A DNA stretch of 64,000 bases from Changpingibacter yushuensis (GTDB lineage: Bacteria > Actinomycetota > Actinomycetes > Actinomycetales > Actinomycetaceae): positions 1,054,001-1,118,000 of the forward strand of contig NZ_CP059492.1 of the NCBI RefSeq assembly GCF_014041995.1, written 5' to 3'. Every line of letters begins with the position of its first letter. Positions within the stretch are counted from its first letter, which is position 1. The position numbers and the translations under genes are program-made. A model generated the notes under the pieces. The model had not been told where the DNA came from. It worked only from the letters and a program-made list of their open reading frames with translations, and did not search any database. Below are positions 25,227 through 34,318 of this stretch, one piece after another.

Positions 25227-26264
25227 ATGAAGCGTCGTCCACTTTTGTTGGTGATTGGCGCGCTGACGCTCGCTCTCGCCTCATGTACGTCTAGTGTGCC
25301 CGGTGCGGACTCCAGTTCGGTTTCATCAAGCCCGGCACCTGCACAGTCCACAACAAGTGAGGCCCCCACCGGATGTGATCCGGCTCCTCTCACGGGGTTG
25401 ACGGCACACGGCGCCAAACCGCAGGCGGTGCTTGGCGTCAAGGTAGAAAACTCGCCTCGGGCCCGCCCGCAATCCGGACTTGAGGACGCGGACATCGTGT
25501 TCGTCCAGCTTGTTGAGGGCGGGCAGACGCGCTTCCTGGCGCTTTACGATTCTGTGTTGCCCGAATCGGTGGGACCGGTTCGGTCCATTCGGCCGACTGA
25601 CGCTGCGCTTCTTGGGCAGTGGGATGCGGGCGTCGCATTGTTCTTCTCCGGTGGCATCCAGGACTTTGTGAACAAGGTGAACGCCGCAGGTGTTCAGGTT
25701 CTCGAAGAAGGCGCCAAGGGCTTTTACCGGGCTTCTACGCGCGTGGCTCCGCACAATCTGTATGTTTCATTGGCCGAAGGAACCGGCGTTGTCTCACAGC
25801 CCGAACAGTGTTCCGCGGCCTTTGTCCACTACCTGACCGAAGGTGAGACGAAAGATGGAGGTGTGCCAGCCTCCTCGGTGACTGTTGCCTATCCGTCCGT
25901 CACATCTGGTTGGGCTTGGAATGCGCAATCTTCAGCGTGGGAGAGGTCCGACGACGGCGTAGAAACAACGTCTCTGACCTCAGGCGAGGTAGTCACGGCT
26001 ACCAACGTTGTTGTCGTTACTGCGCAGACGAGGAATCTCAGCTACACCGATGTGGCGGGTGCTGCAGTGCCAGAGACGATCTTGGAAGGAACTGGGAAGC
26101 TTGACTACTTCATAACCGGCCAACACTTCACTGGCACGTGGCAGAAAGCGGGCGTCAATGAGCCGTTTGTGTTCACCGATGATCAAGGTGACGCTGTGGC
26201 CCTCGAGCCAGGAAACACCTGGGTTGAGTTGTTGCCTGCCAGTGGTTCTCTGACAGTGAAGTGA
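25227..26264 (+). CDS. DUF3048 lipoprotein
   Basis: This 345-residue exported lipoprotein begins with a signal peptide ending in a lipobox (LALASC, Cys20). A Ser/Pro/Thr linker follows, then a two-domain DUF3048 (YerB-like) body. Family blocks include VLGVKVENSPRARPQSGLED, then LFLAL-type FLALYDSVLPESVGPVRSIR and later TWQKAGVNEPFVFTDDQGD. The molecular role is unknown; a cell-wall-associated function is assumed from the export signal. Confidence 0.88.
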   Translation: MKRRPLLLVIGALTLALASCTSSVPGADSSSVSSSPAPAQSTTSEAPTGCDPAPLTGLTAHGAKPQAVLGVKVENSPRARPQSGLEDADIVFVQLVEGGQTRFLALYDSVLPESVGPVRSIRPTDAALLGQWDAGVALFFSGGIQDFVNKVNAAGVQVLEEGAKGFYRASTRVAPHNLYVSLAEGTGVVSQPEQCSAAFVHYLTEGETKDGGVPASSVTVAYPSVTSGWAWNAQSSAWERSDDGVETTSLTSGEVVTATNVVVVTAQTRNLSYTDVAGAAVPETILEGTGKLDYFITGQHFTGTWQKAGVNEPFVFTDDQGDAVALEPGNTWVELLPASGSLTVK

Positions 26265-26324
26265 GTTTGGAGGGCTCATCGTTTTGACGAAACAGCGGTG
26301 GGTGCCGCTAAACTAGGTAGGCAC

Positions 26325-26408
26325 GCGCGAGTGGCGAAATGGCAGACGCGCCAGATTTAGGTTCTGGTGTCTTAGGACGTGGGGGTTCAAGTCCCCCCTC
26401 GCGCACCA
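26325..26408 (+). tRNA. tRNA-Leu (UAG)
   Basis: Acceptor stem GCGCGAG/CTCGCGC with discriminator A and encoded CCA. Anticodon arm CCAGA-TTTAGGT-TCTGG gives anticodon UAG. The long variable arm (TGTCTTAGGACG) and T-arm GGGGGTTCAAGTCCCCC are intact. 84 nt including CCA. Confidence 0.97.
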
Positions 26409-26754
26409 ATTGGAAATGGCCCTGACCTAGTTCTTTAACTCGGATTGGCGGTCTTCTGTATCGGGAATGATGAGACACGCATGGCCCTGCCCGGATGAGG
26501 ATCGTGGTCCACGCTACTCGCACGGTGCAGCTGCCTCGTGGCGAGTGAGCTCGTGGCAAGAATACGGAGGCACCCGGAGCGCTTCGCTCCGCTACAACTG
26601 GTTGCCGGTGCACTCTTCGACCATCTTTCCGATGGCCTCGAGTGTCAGATGGATTGACCGTAGCTTCTTGTCAGCACGGTTGGCGTGCAGCACTGTTTCT
26701 CCATCAGGCAGACGCCTGCAACTAGTAATTTGAAATCCCCATAGTCTGTGGAAC
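26409..26754. other. 346-bp stretch after tRNA-Leu
   Basis: No supported gene. A 61-codon minus-strand frame (26592-26777) is compositionally plausible but its start overlaps the start of the MFS gene and it resembles nothing known. Sites next to tRNA genes often take up mobile elements, but no integrase or duplicated tRNA end is visible. Confidence 0.4.
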
Positions 26755-28074
26755 ATGACTTCACAGTTGTTACCCACGCGGCCCGAACGGCTCGACCGCC
26801 TGCCCTGGACTGGCCTTCACACTCGTCTTCTCGGTGGATCAGGGGTTGGCTGGGCGCTCGACGCCATGGACGTTGGCCTCATTTCCTTCATCATGGCGGC
26901 ACTCATATCCGAGTGGGGCCTGACTTCTGGAGAAGCTTCCATCCTTGCGTCCATCGGGTTTGTTGGGATGGCCGTAGGCGCATCGTTGGGTGGACTACTT
27001 GCTGACAGGATCGGACGGCGTAACGTATTCGCAGCCACGTTAGTGGTGTATGGCATCGCCACGGGTGCTTCTGCACTGGCAGGGAGCCTGATCGTGCTTG
27101 TGGTGTTTCGGTTCATTGTGGGTCTTGGCCTTGGTGCGGAACTCCCTGTGGCATCGACGCTCGTATCGGAGTATGCGCCTGCGCGGATCCGTGGCCGCGT
27201 TGTGGTGATCCTCGAAGCATTCTGGGCAGTGGGATGGTTGGCCGCTGCACTTATCGGCTATTTCGTTGTACCGAGCGAAGGCGGTTGGCGATGGGCGTTA
27301 GCTCTTGGCGCCATCCCGGCCATCTACGCCATCGTGGTGCGCCGCACTCTTCCTGAGTCCGTGCGTTTCTTGGAAAGCCGGGGGCGTACTGGGGAGGCCG
27401 AAGCCGCTGTGCGGCGATTTGAGGAAGCTGCCGGGGTGGAGCCCGTGGCCTCGCGCCCACTCGACGTGGCACCGAAGCCCCATTGGAAAGTGCTGTGGAA
27501 CCCAACGCATCGAAAGCACACGATCGCGCTCTCGCTTACGTGGATCGGGGTCAACTTTGCATACTACGGAGCATTCACCTGGCTTCCCTCCCTCTTAGTC
27601 GCAGAGGGCAACGGCCTTGTCCGGTCGTTCGGCTACACGCTCATCATCACGTTGGCGCAGCTGCCGGGCTACGCTTGTGCTGCGGTACTCATTGAGAAGT
27701 GGGGCCGGCGCCTTACGTTGGCGAGTTTTCTGGCGGGATCGGCCATCTCCGCAATCGCTATGGGATTGGTACCCAACACAGTGCTCATTGTGGTGGCGGG
27801 GTGCCTCTTGTCCTTCTTCAATCTAGGTGCGTGGGGCGCACTGTATGCCGTGACACCCGAGGTGTTCCCGACGTGGCTTCGCACCACAGGTGCCGGTACT
27901 GCCACGGCGTTTGGGCGCTTTGCCGCAATGTCAGCTCCTCTAGCCGTTCCACTTCTGAACTCTGCAGGTGGATGGCCACTGATCTTCGGAGCATTCGCCG
28001 GTGCCTTTGTTGTGGCATTGGTTGCTGCGCTTTTCTTGCCAGAGAGGGCGGGTGAAGTGCTCATAGAACAGTAG
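26755..28074 (+). CDS. MFS transporter (NiaP/sugar-porter-like)
   Basis: This 439-residue protein has about twelve membrane segments. The first helix region GWALDAMDVGLISFIMAAL resembles the NiaP/aromatic acid and metabolite:H+ symporter groups. GGLLADRIGRRNVFA is the MFS loop 2-3 motif and the later EKWGRRLT is its repeat. TPEVFPTWLRTTG is a sugar-porter-type motif. Substrate undetermined: nicotinate, shikimate and other small acids are possible. Confidence 0.87.
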   Translation: MTSQLLPTRPERLDRLPWTGLHTRLLGGSGVGWALDAMDVGLISFIMAALISEWGLTSGEASILASIGFVGMAVGASLGGLLADRIGRRNVFAATLVVYGIATGASALAGSLIVLVVFRFIVGLGLGAELPVASTLVSEYAPARIRGRVVVILEAFWAVGWLAAALIGYFVVPSEGGWRWALALGAIPAIYAIVVRRTLPESVRFLESRGRTGEAEAAVRRFEEAAGVEPVASRPLDVAPKPHWKVLWNPTHRKHTIALSLTWIGVNFAYYGAFTWLPSLLVAEGNGLVRSFGYTLIITLAQLPGYACAAVLIEKWGRRLTLASFLAGSAISAIAMGLVPNTVLIVVAGCLLSFFNLGAWGALYAVTPEVFPTWLRTTGAGTATAFGRFAAMSAPLAVPLLNSAGGWPLIFGAFAGAFVVALVAALFLPERAGEVLIEQ

Positions 28075-28123
28075 CTTCTCATTGCAGGAGGAGCATCTGG
28101 GGAACAGCGCGTGCGGTCAGTTC

Positions 28124-28597
28124 TTATCCAAGTCCTTTTTGCATGTGCAGACTCGTTGTCTCATATCCGTGTGACGAGTAGAGCGATCGCGCCACGGTGT
28201 TACTGCCGAACACATTGAGCTCCATAAGCTTCATGCCGTGCTGCTGCGCTTTGTGCTCAGCAGCGCTCAGGAGCTCGCGTCCGAATCCGTTGCCTCACGA
28301 TTCGGGGAAGATCACAATGTCATAGATGTACGCAGTCCCTGGCACTGGCTCATCTAGGCAGACCCATACGGTTCCAATGAGGAGCCCCTGCGTGGTGATG
28401 CCGCCAATGAAGTAATTGTTAGGAGTCTTGCGGCCGAGAGGAAGAAGTACGCTGATCTGCGCGCGAGCACGCTCCAATGCCTCATGTGACTCCCATTCTC
28501 CAGAGGCCACTTTGTTTGTGGAGAAGTCGGTGATGAGGTTGGTGCGCATGGTTTCGAACTCTGCCTCATCGAGAGGACGGAAAGTCAACGTTGGCAT
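28124..28597 (-). pseudogene. GNAT acetyltransferase with an in-frame UGA
   Basis: The frame from Met 28597 (MPTLTFRPLDEAEFETM) runs 100 codons through the GNAT core to IYDIVIFPES, then meets TGA. Without any shift the same frame continues: GNGFGRELLSAAEHKAQQ, then NVFGSNTVARSLYSSHGYET, ending MQKGLG-TAA at 28124. The stop falls where families have an Arg in R-G-x-G-x-G/A of the acetyl-CoA loop, so one base change (CGA or AGA to TGA) would explain it. The downstream part is otherwise undamaged, so the mutation is recent or the UGA is read through. Confidence 0.75.
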
Positions 28598-28716
28598 GCC
28601 GCGAGCTTACTCCGAGGGAAACGATGGCGTTCGTCCAATTTCGTGTCCGAGCTGCGGCGTAGACTCAGACATGCACAAAGCTGCACGTCACAGTGCGGAA
28701 ACATCGAAGGAACAAA

Positions 28717-29517
28717 GTGAAGAAAAGCGCGTGGCTTGGCGTCGTCGTCATTGTCGTAGTGGGATGGGGCGCATTAGCCGGCGGTGAATCCGATTCGGAG
28801 GCGCCAACGTGGGATGCCACATCGTCCTCTTCAGCAGGTTCCGATTCCTCACGGATTGATTCTCCGTCGCCGGTTCAATCCGCTCTAACCACGACGGCGT
28901 CGCCCCAGTCACCTTCCGATGTGACGAGTAGTCCGGCTGCGGTGGGTTCGGCGATCGACGCGTTGGAATCCTTGCCAGTGAAAGGACGAGCGGCCAAGAC
29001 CGGATATGACCGGGACGCGTTTGGCTATCGCGAATTTGATACTGACAAAAACGGCTGCGATACCCGCAATGATATTCTGCGCCGCGATTTGACTGACCTG
29101 TCAATGAGAGACGGGAGCAGTTGTGTGGTGCAGACGGGCACGCTGAATGATCCCTACTCAGGCGAGCAGATCGCATTTACTCGCGGCGTGGGCACCTCAA
29201 ACGATGTACAGATTGACCACGTGGTGGCCCTGTCTGATGCATGGCAAAAGGGTGCGCAGAGTTGGGACGCACAGACCATGCATGAGTTCGCAAATGATCC
29301 ACTCAATCTCCTCGCTGTGAAGGGATCGTTGAACTCGCAGAAGGGCGATGGCGACGCCGCCACATGGTTGCCACCCAGCAAGTCGTACCGCTGCTCATAC
29401 GTGGCGCGGCAGATTGCAGTCAAGGCGGAGTATTCGCTGTGGGTGACTCAGGCAGAATATGATGCGATGGCCAGAATCCTCAGTTCGTGCCCACAGCAGG
29501 AGCTTCCTGCGAAGTAA
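28717..29517 (+). CDS. Secreted HNH nuclease (DUF1524 family)
   Basis: This protein of about 266 residues has an N-terminal membrane/signal segment (SAWLGVVVIVVVGWGALAGG), a long Ser/Thr/Pro linker and a C-terminal HNH domain of the DUF1524 type. The domain starts GYDRDAFGYREFDTDKNGCD and contains IDHVVALSDAWQKGAQ with the catalytic His, then FANDPLNLLAVKGSLNSQKG with the conserved Asn residues. Such proteins are exported non-specific nucleases. GTG 28717 is preferred because AAGGA precedes it; GTG 28693 is an in-frame alternative. Confidence 0.87.
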   Translation: MKKSAWLGVVVIVVVGWGALAGGESDSEAPTWDATSSSSAGSDSSRIDSPSPVQSALTTTASPQSPSDVTSSPAAVGSAIDALESLPVKGRAAKTGYDRDAFGYREFDTDKNGCDTRNDILRRDLTDLSMRDGSSCVVQTGTLNDPYSGEQIAFTRGVGTSNDVQIDHVVALSDAWQKGAQSWDAQTMHEFANDPLNLLAVKGSLNSQKGDGDAATWLPPSKSYRCSYVARQIAVKAEYSLWVTQAEYDAMARILSSCPQQELPAK

Positions 29518-29539
29518 GTGGTGAAGCTATGTGGCCGCG

Positions 29540-29602
29540 CCGGCAACCCGCGTTGCGGTACCAGAGCTGGCTGCGCCGCCAACCCGCGTTGCGGTACCAG
29601 AG
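29540..29602. repeat. 36-bp tandem duplication after the nuclease gene
   Basis: AACCCGCGTTGCGGTACCAGAG occurs at 29545 and 29581, with similar flanks (CGCGCCGGC and TGCGCCGCC). It begins about 25 bp behind the nuclease stop. Confidence 0.9.
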
Positions 29603-29676
29603 TCTACCGGGCACCGACGGCACCAGCCCGACTGTTGATGGCACACCCAACCCTTGATGTAGCCGTAGTTTGGATA

Positions 29677-29725
29677 CGGCAAAAAGCGGGTGGTGGGCAA
29701 GGAACTCCTTGCCCACCACCCGCTT
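29677..29725 (-). terminator. Terminator of the shikimate dehydrogenase gene
   Basis: Read on the minus strand, a perfect 19-bp stem (AAGCGGGTGGTGGGCAAGG / CCTTGCCCACCACCCGCTT) with a 4-nt loop runs into TTT. The gene stop lies 27 bp before it. Confidence 0.9.
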
Positions 29726-29751
29726 AGCCACCCCTGTAGCAGCTAGTGCTT

Positions 29752-30621
29752 TCACTCAGCTTCGCTGAAGACCTTTTCCTCGATGTAGGCCACGTCCATA
29801 TCAACATCTAGCCAGAGCTTTTCGCCCAGTGCGGCCTGCCACAGCAGCATGCCGAGCCCGCCAATTGCCGTAGCGCCAGCTTCCTTGGCGAGCTTGAGCA
29901 GCTTGGTCTCACGAGGATGGTAGACGGTATCCATGAAAGCCTGGCCCGGCTTCATCCATTCAGGCTTGATGTTTGATTCGTTCTCAAAGGGAGGCATACC
30001 AACTCGGGTAGCATCCACAACCAGCACGCTTTCAGCGACTTCGGACTGAAGGCGAGCTTCATCGGCCAAGTCGTAAAGGGTAAGCGTTGCGCCAGTGCGT
30101 TCGGTGAGCTCCGCAAGGCGGACCTCCGTGGAGTCGTAGAACTCATCGCGTACGTTGAACACGCTGATTTCGGTAGCGCCATCTAGCGCCGCTTGCGTAA
30201 ACACAGCCGAACCTGCACCGCCCGCGCCCAAGACCGTTACCTTCTTGCCGGACACGGTGATTCCGGCTTCCTTCGCGGCGCGGAGTGCGCCAGCGCCGTC
30301 GGTGTTATGACCAATAAGCTTGTCACCTTCGCGCACAACAGTGTTGACGGCTCCCATAAGTTCGGCAGCGGGGGACAATCCGTCGAGGTATTGCAACACG
30401 TGGGTCTTGCAAGGCATCGTAACGTTGAGACCGGCCAAGCCCAGCGCGCGGGCGCCGATGATGGCATTCTCAAGCGTATCGGGAGTTACGTCGGCGACGA
30501 GGTAGACGGCGTCCACTCCTTCTTTCGCGAAGGAGAGATTGTGAATGGCCGGGGAGAGTGAGTGCTCAACTGGGGAGCCGAGAAGAGCGATGAGTTTGGT
30601 ATGGCCCGAAATCTCGGACAT
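29752..30621 (-). CDS. aroE: Shikimate/quinate dehydrogenase family protein
   Basis: This 289-residue NAD(P)-dependent enzyme reduces 3-dehydroshikimate or a relative in the aromatic pathway. GSPVEHSLSPAIHN binds substrate. NVTMPCKTHVLQYLD holds the catalytic Lys (NVTxPxK), NTDGAG has the catalytic Asp, and GAGGAGSAV is the dinucleotide loop. DATRVGMPP and a C-terminal LGMLLWQAALGEKLW resemble the YdiB/SDH-like branch, so quinate activity is possible. ATG 30621 was chosen; the 27 upstream codons are not conserved. Confidence 0.9.
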   Translation of the reverse strand: MSEISGHTKLIALLGSPVEHSLSPAIHNLSFAKEGVDAVYLVADVTPDTLENAIIGARALGLAGLNVTMPCKTHVLQYLDGLSPAAELMGAVNTVVREGDKLIGHNTDGAGALRAAKEAGITVSGKKVTVLGAGGAGSAVFTQAALDGATEISVFNVRDEFYDSTEVRLAELTERTGATLTLYDLADEARLQSEVAESVLVVDATRVGMPPFENESNIKPEWMKPGQAFMDTVYHPRETKLLKLAKEAGATAIGGLGMLLWQAALGEKLWLDVDMDVAYIEEKVFSEAE

Positions 30622-30758
30622 ATTGCCTCCATGAGCAGTTCGTGATTTACGAATTTTGTACTGAGCGGTGCAGCCGGCATTGGCTGGCACTTGCTGACCC
30701 ATTTAGTCTACACGCGCTCTTTTAACTAGATGGTGCAAAACTGTCCCAAACCGGAGAG

Positions 30759-32567
30759 TCAGGACCGTGTATCGCGATAGAGTTCCTCGAGTTGTTCTGA
30801 ATACCGGCTCAATACAGCCGCCCTCTTGACTTTCAGTGACGGCGTCAGCAGCCCATTTTCTTGAGTGAACTCTCCACTGAGAATGCCGAACTTGCGAATA
30901 GATTCCGCCCGCGAGACCTGTTTATTGGTCCGGTCAATTCCCCGTTGCAGGGATGCGAGAACATGCGGATCCTTGGCAGCTTCCGCAACAGTCATTGAGG
31001 CCAAACCATGCGAGGCGAGCCACCCAGGTAGCATCTGCGCATCAAGCGTGATGAGCGCACCCACGAACGGCCGTTTGTCACCCACAACGACCACTTGCGA
31101 TATCAGTGGATGGCCTGTCAACTTGTCCTCTAGCACTGCGGGAGCAACGTTCTTTCCTCCCGCAGTCACAATGAGATCCTTCTTCCTCCCTGTAATGGTA
31201 AGGAAGCCGTGATGATCAAGGGTGCCGACATCCCCTGAATGGAACCAGCCCTGTTCGTCGATCGCTTCGTGCGTGGCCTCTGGGTTGTTGTGATATCCGC
31301 GCATGACGTGGGGGCCGCGAAGTAACACTTCGCCATCCTCAGCAACCTTTACGTCGCTTCCCGGGATCGGCTGGCCAACGGTTCCCATGACAAACGCGTT
31401 GGGCCGATTAGCCGTAGATGCACCAGTGGTCTCGGTCAGACCGAAGGCTTCGATCACAGTGAGTCCGATTCCGCGATAGATATGCCCCAAACGCTTGCCA
31501 AGGGGCGCACCAGCAGAGACGGCGTAATGGCAATTCTCGCCTAGGATCGCCGTGAGTTTGGACCACACGAGCTTCTTCGCAATCGCTCGCTTGACTCGGA
31601 AGATCAAGCCGTGATGGGTCTTCTCAGAGTTCTCAACGGCCACCCGTGCGGCCCACCGAAAGATCTTTAGCTTCTTGCCGCCACCGGACTTCGCTTCGGC
31701 CGCGTTGTAGATCTTCTCAAGCACGCGTGGTACCACCAGAAGTGCTGTGGGCTTGAAGCTTGCGAGGTCGGAAATAAGGCTCTGGGTGTTGGGAACGTGC
31801 CCCATGCGTCCGTGGCCCGCGAGTGCGTAAATGCTGACAATGCGGGCCATAATGTGCGCCAGAGGCAGGAACAGCAGCACGCGCGAACCCGGGCGATCGA
31901 TGATCTCCTTCTCTGTCTGAAGTACAGAGAGCGTGGAGAACACGAGGTTACCGTGTGTGAGTTCGGTTCCCTTCGGACGCCCCGTGGTTCCCGAGGTGTA
32001 GATGATGGTAGCCAGCGACGACGCTCCCAGCGCTGCGCGGCGCTCTGCAACCGCCTGCGCAGGGATACTGATCCCGGCCTCGTAGATCGCACCCATGCCG
32101 TCGTCGTCGATGAGGATTGTGGGCAGAAGATGATCGGTCCGGACCGATTCAACGAGTTCGACGTGCGCAGCTGAGTCGGCAACAACTAGCCGCACTTCAG
32201 AGTCCTCAAGTATCCATCGAACTTGTTCAGCCGAATCTGATTCGTAGATCGGCACCACCACAAGACCGGCAGAAAGCGCAGCCATATCAATAAGCGACCA
32301 TTCGTAGCTTGTGGCAGCGAGGATGGCAATCGATTCACCCGGTTGGAGGCCGAGCCCAATGAGGCCGCGGGCCACTCGCACAATGTCATTCTCAAACTCG
32401 GCGGCTGTAATTGGATGCCAGTACAGTCCGAAGCGGGATTTCACTTCCACGCAGACGTCGTTGGGGCGTTCCTTCAGACGCTTGCCGATCAGCCACGGCA
32501 CGCTCATGTGGGGTTCAAGTGGGCTCTTGGTCTTCTCTGACCACGATCCGTCGCGGTGTTTTTTCAC
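30759..32567 (-). CDS. Long-chain fatty acid-CoA ligase (second copy)
   Basis: This 602-residue AMP-forming ligase is of the FadD15 type. P-loop YTSGTTGRPKG, A5 motif EAFGLTET, TGD-like HSGDVGTLDHHGFLTITGRKKD and the VTAGGKNVAP lysine region are all present. GTG start with GGAGG eight bases upstream. Only moderate similarity to the ligase at 8381-10210, so they are separate paralogues. Probably monocistronic, with a palindromic operator 50-73 bp upstream of the start. Confidence 0.92.
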   Translation of the reverse strand: MKKHRDGSWSEKTKSPLEPHMSVPWLIGKRLKERPNDVCVEVKSRFGLYWHPITAAEFENDIVRVARGLIGLGLQPGESIAILAATSYEWSLIDMAALSAGLVVVPIYESDSAEQVRWILEDSEVRLVVADSAAHVELVESVRTDHLLPTILIDDDGMGAIYEAGISIPAQAVAERRAALGASSLATIIYTSGTTGRPKGTELTHGNLVFSTLSVLQTEKEIIDRPGSRVLLFLPLAHIMARIVSIYALAGHGRMGHVPNTQSLISDLASFKPTALLVVPRVLEKIYNAAEAKSGGGKKLKIFRWAARVAVENSEKTHHGLIFRVKRAIAKKLVWSKLTAILGENCHYAVSAGAPLGKRLGHIYRGIGLTVIEAFGLTETTGASTANRPNAFVMGTVGQPIPGSDVKVAEDGEVLLRGPHVMRGYHNNPEATHEAIDEQGWFHSGDVGTLDHHGFLTITGRKKDLIVTAGGKNVAPAVLEDKLTGHPLISQVVVVGDKRPFVGALITLDAQMLPGWLASHGLASMTVAEAAKDPHVLASLQRGIDRTNKQVSRAESIRKFGILSGEFTQENGLLTPSLKVKRAAVLSRYSEQLEELYRDTRS

Positions 32568-32616
32568 TAGTCCTCCAGGGATGATTGGTGTGGAAGGCGC
32601 TTTACAAAGATTGTAG

Positions 32617-32640
32617 GTAAGTTACTCTACCGTAACTTAC
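32617..32640 (-). promoter_or_regulatory. Palindromic operator upstream of the acyl-CoA ligase
   Basis: GTAAGTTAC-TCTACC-GTAACTTAC has perfect 9-bp arms, resembling TetR-type sites that control fatty-acid genes. No TetR gene is in the window, so the regulator would act from elsewhere. Confidence 0.6.
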
Positions 32641-32713
32641 GTGGGTGCGTCCGTCGCTCCGAGTGCCACATTGTGTTGTTCCTGTTGAGTCAGGTCCTCT
32701 TGTTCCGCAGTCC

Positions 32714-32753
32714 ACCGGAGACCGACCTCGTTCACTGGAGACCGACGTCGCGC
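32714..32753. repeat. 20-bp tandem duplication at the end of the ABC permease gene
   Basis: CACCGGAGACCGACCTCGTT (32714-32733) and CACTGGAGACCGACGTCGCG (32734-32753) are adjacent. The permease stop (32732-32734) lies across the boundary, so the second copy codes for the last residues and the first copy lies just behind the gene. Confidence 0.75.
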
Positions 32754-34318
32754 CGCCGAAACACGATCAGAGCTAGAACGCTGGCTGCGCATGCGACTGC
32801 CACAAGAACGGCGATGGCAGCCCAATCACTCGAACCCTGCGGATCTACCCGCCACCCAATGAAGGTTAGCTTGGTCAGCCACTCAGGGAAGCGAAGAAGG
32901 CCTCCGAACCACGCTACGACTGTGGACCAGACGGCCGGAATCCATGCACCTGCGCTGTATCTGCGATTGATAGCAAAGAGAAGCAGAGTCACTGCGCCCG
33001 CGGCGACCGCTCCGGGCAGGGCGCTAAGCGTGCCCCATAACGCATACACGGCTTGATCGAAGCCGAAGTAGGGTTGGCTGGCGGCCATCAGTGCTGCTCC
33101 GCCCGCGGCTGCCAACAGAAGACTCGCAGCGATCATCCATAATAGGCAACTCATGAGAATCGTGGCCCGAGAAAGCCCTACTGCGAGAAGGTTATCCAGG
33201 TATCCATGCCGCTCGGATCCGGCCAACGCGATCGTTATCTGGATAGCGGCAAACATGACGAGAATACCTAGGAAGTCCGCACACACGGCGATGTACTGGG
33301 CGCTGGGGTTGGTTAGCCCTGTCATCTGTTCCATGAGTTCGTCGAAACCGCCCGACTGGAGCAGATCCATAAGGGAACCGGCGAGTCTGCCGAACAGAGC
33401 TCCCAACGCGGTTACGACCACAAGCCAACTGACGAGCCGCCACAGTTCCATGCGTGCCTCAAATACGAAGTAGTTGTTGGCGCGGAGCCGAGCTGTGGAG
33501 GAGTCAAAGGCCGGGAGCATACCTCCGTGAAGCTCGCGCGAGTCAAAGAGCAGCCATGCGACGATGAGGAGTGCAAAGCACGCGATAAGCATGGGGATTC
33601 CTGCTTGCCACGCATTGTGAGTGAAAGGTGAAAGGATGTCCTTCCATCCAAAAGGAGTGAGCCAGCGCAATGTGGGCGCGTCTGCCCCATCCGCGCCCAC
33701 GCGGACCGCGTATCCCACGGCCACCGATATGTAGCCAAACGTCCGGGCGGAACGCGAGTCGCGTGCCAATTGCCCAAAGATGAGGGTTAAGCCGGTGTAA
33801 GCCAGAGCGTTGAGGCCAAGGGCCAGTCCAAAGAGCACAGCTCCTCTCACCGTCAATCCATCGACAAATGGCACCTGCGCCGCAATCACAAGCGCTGTAG
33901 TGAGAGCCACGGCTGCGCTCGCGGTAACGGGCGCAATGATCTGAGATCCGAATACTCCTGCTCGCGGTATTCCTACCGCCTGTACCAACTCACGAAGGCC
34001 TGAATCTTCGGAGGTCCTGCCGCGGCCTGCGATGCTCACAGCCATAAGTGCCGTGGCGACGAGCGCGAATGCGCCGATTTCCCATTGGACCATCTGGCCC
34101 ACGGTCGCAGGTTCAGGGAGCGGTCCATACAAGATACCGATGGCTGAGCTGCCACCGATGGTCTGAGCCAACAGGTCGTTGGTGGATGGTTCGTTGAGAA
34201 AGTAGGCATAGGCGCTGGGCATAAGAGCAATAAGGCCGCAAATGGACACCGTCCACACCAAGATTGTGCGGATCTCGGCCCGAAGAGTTGCCGCAACAAG
34301 CGTGCTGCTGGTACTCAT
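32732..34318 (-). CDS. ABC exporter permease
   Basis: This 528-residue protein has about twelve membrane helices in two halves, like actinobacterial ABC-2-type permeases annotated as exporters of polyketides or other drugs. A charged stretch GRGRTSEDSGLRELVQAVG in the first half is a coupling-helix-like loop, repeated in form by SERHGYLDNLLAVGLSR in the second. It partners the ATPase at 34315-35208 and overlaps it by 4 bp (ATGA). Substrate unknown. Confidence 0.85.
   Translation of the reverse strand: MSTSSTLVAATLRAEIRTILVWTVSICGLIALMPSAYAYFLNEPSTNDLLAQTIGGSSAIGILYGPLPEPATVGQMVQWEIGAFALVATALMAVSIAGRGRTSEDSGLRELVQAVGIPRAGVFGSQIIAPVTASAAVALTTALVIAAQVPFVDGLTVRGAVLFGLALGLNALAYTGLTLIFGQLARDSRSARTFGYISVAVGYAVRVGADGADAPTLRWLTPFGWKDILSPFTHNAWQAGIPMLIACFALLIVAWLLFDSRELHGGMLPAFDSSTARLRANNYFVFEARMELWRLVSWLVVVTALGALFGRLAGSLMDLLQSGGFDELMEQMTGLTNPSAQYIAVCADFLGILVMFAAIQITIALAGSERHGYLDNLLAVGLSRATILMSCLLWMIAASLLLAAAGGAALMAASQPYFGFDQAVYALWGTLSALPGAVAAGAVTLLLFAINRRYSAGAWIPAVWSTVVAWFGGLLRFPEWLTKLTFIGWRVDPQGSSDWAAIAVLVAVACAASVLALIVFRRRDVGLQ

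Noticed and set aside
26592-26777. 61-codon minus-strand ORF beside tRNA-Leu
   Set aside because: Its composition is plausible, but the start overlaps the MFS gene start on the other strand, there is no good ribosome site and no family resemblance.
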